In this document: positions 6,457 to 8,990 of the stretch, piece by piece
Layout: each line of letters starts with the position of its first letter
How positions within the stretch are numbered: position 1 is the first letter of the stretch
Source of the DNA: an uncultured Oscillospiraceae bacterium
GTDB lineage: Bacteria; Bacillota; Clostridia; Oscillospirales; Oscillospiraceae
DNA: 8,990 nucleotides
Direction of reading: 5' to 3'
Assembly: GCA_934645175.1 (NCBI GenBank)
Contig: CAKUDE010000049.1
Coordinates: 1 to 8,990 of the forward strand
Notes under the pieces: generated by a model
The model's input: the letters and a program-made list of their open reading frames with translations, nothing else
Database searches by the model: none
Told to the model about the DNA's origin: nothing
Position numbers and translations under genes: made by a program

Positions 6457-6562
6457 AAAGCTGCGGAACCGCCGGGCAGGAGTAGAGAAAAGGGACGCCC
6501 GGGGAATCGGGAAAATGAGCGCTTGGAGAGAAACGCCCTGCCGCTTTCAGCGGCTGTTAATG

Positions 6563-6600
6563 TGTCATTGCGAGGGCGGCTCTGCCGCCCGCGGCAAACC
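6563..6600 (+). repeat. Palindromic repeat unit J with altered end
   Basis: A forward unit TGTCATTGCGAGGGCGG...CCGCCCGCGG of the same inner type as units C and F. It ends GGCAAACC instead of GGCAATCT. It is the last repeat before the low-GC 3' part of the prepilin-like gene, so the altered end could mark a junction. Positions 6601-6676 contain only a weak 6-bp hairpin (6640-6657). Confidence 0.8.
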
Positions 6601-6676
6601 AACGAACTCCTGCAGAAAACTCCACGTGAAGCCCAAAACCATAGATTTCGTTCTATGCTACTTAGAAAAAGTTAGG

Positions 6677-8848
6677 CTACTTATTCTTTGCTTGAGCAAT
6701 GGGTCTCCCATCTGCATCATATATTGTAACAAGCACGCTGCTTATCGGTGCCGGACCAGCGACTTTATCGTCGCTTTGGAAATGGTAATACACATCATCG
6801 AACATAAATACATAGTAGACGGTTCCGTTAAATTCTCTAATCCAGAATTCCGCTCCATCCTCACCTTCGGGTTTGTACCCTGTTCCTTTAGTAAAGGAGG
6901 CACCGTTATCAATAGATTTGTACTGCTCTACAGTAACCATTTTCCCAATAACGTATTCGGTAGTATATACTCCGTCATTGAAAGCGGGTTTTTCAATTCT
7001 GATACTAAACCGGTATGAAGAATCAATGGTGTATTCGCTTCTTCTTCTTGCCCCACCCACAAATGTGAGTGTGTAATAACTGGAAGTCGCAGATGCTTCC
7101 TTAATCTCAACCTTTCCTGTGTCATTTGTCGTAACACCAAGACTTGCATCGGTAAGCGCACGTGTTGTTCCGAGCGAGCAATTCTTAATGGTGGTATGTG
7201 CAGATGCCTCTTGTAGGGTATTCCCTCCTGCAATTAATGCCGCTCTACCCGTTCCATACATACCGCCAGTATTCTGTACATTGTCTATCGTCATAGTACT
7301 TTTGCAGTAATAGTCCCAGTTCGAGTCCGAACAAGTGTTGCCATATACTAAGTTGATCATCTCCCCATAGTACTGACCACTATAAACCGAGTTTTTAACT
7401 GTTACATCAGTATTATTGAGCATACCACCGACAAAAACCGCATTATAGCTTTCGGCAATTATATCAGCCGACACGTTACAATTAACGATAACAACAGTCG
7501 AACGGTGATCGTCACACCATTTTTTACTCATTTCATCGTAGCCGATACTATTAAAGTATAAGCCCATATTCTTCCCGAGGCGTACCTTCTCGCCGGTATT
7601 GACCGTGCAAATATCGACCCCGTCCATTAAGACATTTGCTCCCGTTGTGACGCAGACCCCGTGGCACAACTTCACTGGGTTAGAGAAAAGCTTGAGCTGT
7701 AAATTCAAAAAACTTGTGTTATTTACTGCAGTGCCAAAGGCACCATTCAAGGAGTCATTAACGATAAGCGCATGGTCATTTCCATCAAATGTTCCGCAAA
7801 TATATGAACTAACGTATTTCTGCGAGCCCATGTCAACGGTCGACAAGTCGATATCAGAAACAAGTTTAAAGCTAACAGCGGTACCGTTCTTCATCTGGTC
7901 ACTAAGTTTGCCAATATTCACAAACTGCTCCGCAGTAGCAATCAGGTACGGGCTCTTTTCGGTGCCGAGGCCGCCGGCGAAGAGTGCGTTCTGCGTCTTC
8001 TGATCTTCGGTAAGCGCAGTTGTGCTCTTGCACTCGGCAGGAAGCTGAGACTCGTTGATAATTTTCAGGTAAGTATCATTGCTTGCAACCGCAGTACCAA
8101 TCTGTGCGCCGGAAACATAGGCAATCTGAATGTTGCCTTCCACAAAGAAGGTGCTGACATCCGCAGTCGCCTCAAAGGTGACCTTACCGGACTTCGCGGT
8201 CAGGTCGCCAATGATCTTGCCGAAAACATGGAAGCAGTCGTTCCCTGCAACGGCTTCAACAGTAACCGTCTGCGCTTCGCCGTAGTAATTCACGGTAGCC
8301 TGAGGATTATTAACGGTCAACTCGCCGCCGTTCATACGGATGGTGACGTTCGCAGCTTCGGTGCCCTTGTAATTCACGACGGAAGTCACATTCTTGCCCG
8401 CATCGAAGCCAACGTTGGTCTCAATCGCCTCAAGTTTGCCCTCGCCGGAGAGGTAGATGGAGAAAGTCTGCTCCTTGGGCATTTCATTATAGACCTTAAA
8501 ATACTTGGCCTTTTCGCTCTTCACATCCGCTTCCTTGACGAACTCGCGGTTTTCCGGGTCATAGACGATCCACGGCTCGGACTGCTCGGAGGCCAGCTTG
8601 ACAAGGTCATAGCCCACGTCCTGCGCGGCCAGCACGGCGCCGTGCATGGTCTTCTGCTCGCCGTTCAGCGCCTCATAGGTTCTGAGCGACTTGTTCAGGT
8701 TCGTAACCATAACAGTCAGGTTCGACTCGTTGGCTTTTTTGGTCAGATTGATGAAGGTCGGGATCAGGACGGCGGCCAGAATGGCGATCACCGCAATGAC
8801 AATGACCAACTCAACGATCGTAAAGCCCTTTTTGCTTTGGGTTTTCAT
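6677..8848 (-). CDS. Large prepilin-type protein with beta-helix-like C-terminal region
   Basis: A 723-residue protein with a class III (type IV pilin) signal. KKG|FTIVELVIVIAVIAILA places the predicted prepilin-peptidase cut after Gly8, with Phe9 as the mature +1 residue and Glu13 as the conserved +5 glutamate; the hydrophobic helix runs to about residue 35. A segment rich in short helices follows (37-115), then a beta-rich region with YLSGEG (132-137), TNVGFDAGKN (144-153) and NGGELTVN (173-180). From about 292, GLGTEKSPYLIATAEQF resembles the start of GLUG/beta-helix modules, with DIDLS (332-336) and CGTFDGNDHA (351-360) fitting that pattern. The tail has many beta-type, Asn-rich stretches and no LPXTG motif or second membrane span. 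At 723 residues it is far longer than ordinary major pilins, so a pseudopilin-anchored surface adhesin or binding protein is the inferred role. AAGGAG (8864-8859) lies 10 bases before the ATG; an upstream in-frame start would read through a repeat. GC content falls sharply in mid-gene. Confidence 0.83.
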   Translation of the reverse strand: MKTQSKKGFTIVELVIVIAVIAILAAVLIPTFINLTKKANESNLTVMVTNLNKSLRTYEALNGEQKTMHGAVLAAQDVGYDLVKLASEQSEPWIVYDPENREFVKEADVKSEKAKYFKVYNEMPKEQTFSIYLSGEGKLEAIETNVGFDAGKNVTSVVNYKGTEAANVTIRMNGGELTVNNPQATVNYYGEAQTVTVEAVAGNDCFHVFGKIIGDLTAKSGKVTFEATADVSTFFVEGNIQIAYVSGAQIGTAVASNDTYLKIINESQLPAECKSTTALTEDQKTQNALFAGGLGTEKSPYLIATAEQFVNIGKLSDQMKNGTAVSFKLVSDIDLSTVDMGSQKYVSSYICGTFDGNDHALIVNDSLNGAFGTAVNNTSFLNLQLKLFSNPVKLCHGVCVTTGANVLMDGVDICTVNTGEKVRLGKNMGLYFNSIGYDEMSKKWCDDHRSTVVIVNCNVSADIIAESYNAVFVGGMLNNTDVTVKNSVYSGQYYGEMINLVYGNTCSDSNWDYYCKSTMTIDNVQNTGGMYGTGRAALIAGGNTLQEASAHTTIKNCSLGTTRALTDASLGVTTNDTGKVEIKEASATSSYYTLTFVGGARRRSEYTIDSSYRFSIRIEKPAFNDGVYTTEYVIGKMVTVEQYKSIDNGASFTKGTGYKPEGEDGAEFWIREFNGTVYYVFMFDDVYYHFQSDDKVAGPAPISSVLVTIYDADGRPIAQAKNK

Positions 8849-8858
8849 TGTGTTTGCT

Positions 8859-8864
8859 CTCCTT
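8859..8864 (-). promoter_or_regulatory. Ribosome binding site of the prepilin-like gene
   Basis: Read leftward this is AAGGAG, 10 bases before the ATG at 8848. It fixes that start in preference to the in-frame ATG at 8974, whose 42-residue extension would be translated from palindromic repeat sequence and would bury the prepilin signal. Confidence 0.75.
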
Positions 8865-8882
8865 ATAAAAATATGTATTTCA

Positions 8883-8896
8883 CACGCTGAAGCGTG
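8883..8896. other. Small hairpin upstream of the prepilin-like gene
   Basis: CACGC and GCGTG enclose a TGAA loop (5-bp stem), 35 bases upstream of the prepilin-like ATG. It may lie in the leader or overlap the promoter region. No convincing -35/-10 pair was found here, so its role is open. Confidence 0.35.
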
Positions 8897-8920
8897 GGAA
8901 ACCCGGGATGATTGGGCACG

Positions 8921-8956
8921 AGATTGCCACGGCCACTGGCGTGGCCTCGCAATGAC
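8921..8956 (-). repeat. Palindromic repeat unit K
   Basis: A reverse unit from AGATTGCCAC to TCGCAATGACA with inner palindrome GGCCACTGGCGTGGCC. It is the same inner type as unit E at 6189-6225, in opposite orientation, and lies just upstream of the prepilin-like gene. Confidence 0.85.
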
Positions 8957-8968
8957 AGTGGGGGTTCG

Positions 8969-8990
8969 TGTCATTGCGAGGAGCGAAGCG
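8969..8990 (+). repeat. Palindromic repeat unit L, cut by the window edge
   Basis: TGTCATTGCGAGGAGCGAAG and the final CG match the 5' arm and interior of a forward unit. The rest lies beyond the window. It diverges from unit K across a 12-base spacer. Confidence 0.75.

Noticed and set aside
6103..6602. Open frames on both strands in the second repeat array
   Set aside because: They too are read-through of repeat units, with peptides such as VIARPRRGRGNLL, and have no ribosome sites.
6640..6657. CATAGA/TCTATG hairpin just beyond the prepilin-like stop as its terminator
   Set aside because: The stem has only six AT-rich pairs and a short T run. The GC-rich hairpin at 6426-6456 with TTTTT is a far better terminator.
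6452..7018. Rightward open frame across the 3' end of the prepilin-like gene
   Set aside because: It crosses repeat unit J and then lies antisense to a gene with a clear signal sequence and start. It has no recognised motif.
8228..8890. Rightward 220-codon open frame opposite the prepilin-like N-terminal region
   Set aside because: It is an antisense shadow. The leftward frame carries the diagnostic prepilin signal.

Overview
The window looks like a chromosomal segment of a GC-rich, anaerobic, gut-type Firmicute, probably in the Oscillospiraceae/Ruminococcaceae range. The grounds are the AAAGGAG-type ribosome binding sites, the selenium-dependent molybdenum hydroxylase genes, the SPFH and DUF6512 neighbours, the large prepilin-like protein, and the many short palindromic repeats beginning TGTCATTGCGAGG. 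The exact taxon cannot be fixed from the sequence alone.

Layout. Positions 1-76 hold the start of a leftward SPFH-type gene with a good promoter at 104-132. It is divergent from a rightward pair: yqeC (201-887), overlapping by 4 bases a class V aminotransferase-fold gene (884-2029). Positions 2030-2427 carry no gene. They hold an array of palindromic repeats, a perfect 13-bp hairpin, and a strong promoter (TTGCAT, 17 bases, TATAAT). That promoter drives a fused selenium-dependent xanthine dehydrogenase (2428-5004) and, one base later, a ferredoxin with four 4Fe-4S motifs (5006-5488). A small DUF6512-type membrane protein (5550-6032) follows, and then a strong terminator (6092-6135). Positions 6136-6676 are again gene-free and hold a second palindromic repeat array and a leftward terminator. 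The rest is one leftward gene (6677-8848) for a 723-residue protein with a type IV prepilin N-terminus and a beta-rich, repeat-like C-terminal region. Further repeat units lie upstream of it to the window's end.

How the genes work together. YqeC and the EF2568-type aminotransferase are known genomic partners of selenium-dependent molybdenum hydroxylases and probably help build the labile selenium-containing molybdenum centre. The xanthine dehydrogenase has its 2Fe-2S and molybdopterin domains in one chain and no FAD domain, so the adjacent polyferredoxin is the likely electron partner. The window has no selD, yqeB or FAD subunit; these would have to lie elsewhere.

Most notable structure. A three-unit palindromic array at 2085-2225 is matched, in reverse complement and including one of its two spacers, by an array at 6233-6377. 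The dehydrogenase, ferredoxin and DUF6512 genes therefore sit between long inverted repeats. The prepilin-like gene is also bounded by repeat units, and its base composition changes sharply in mid-gene, which suggests a chimera.
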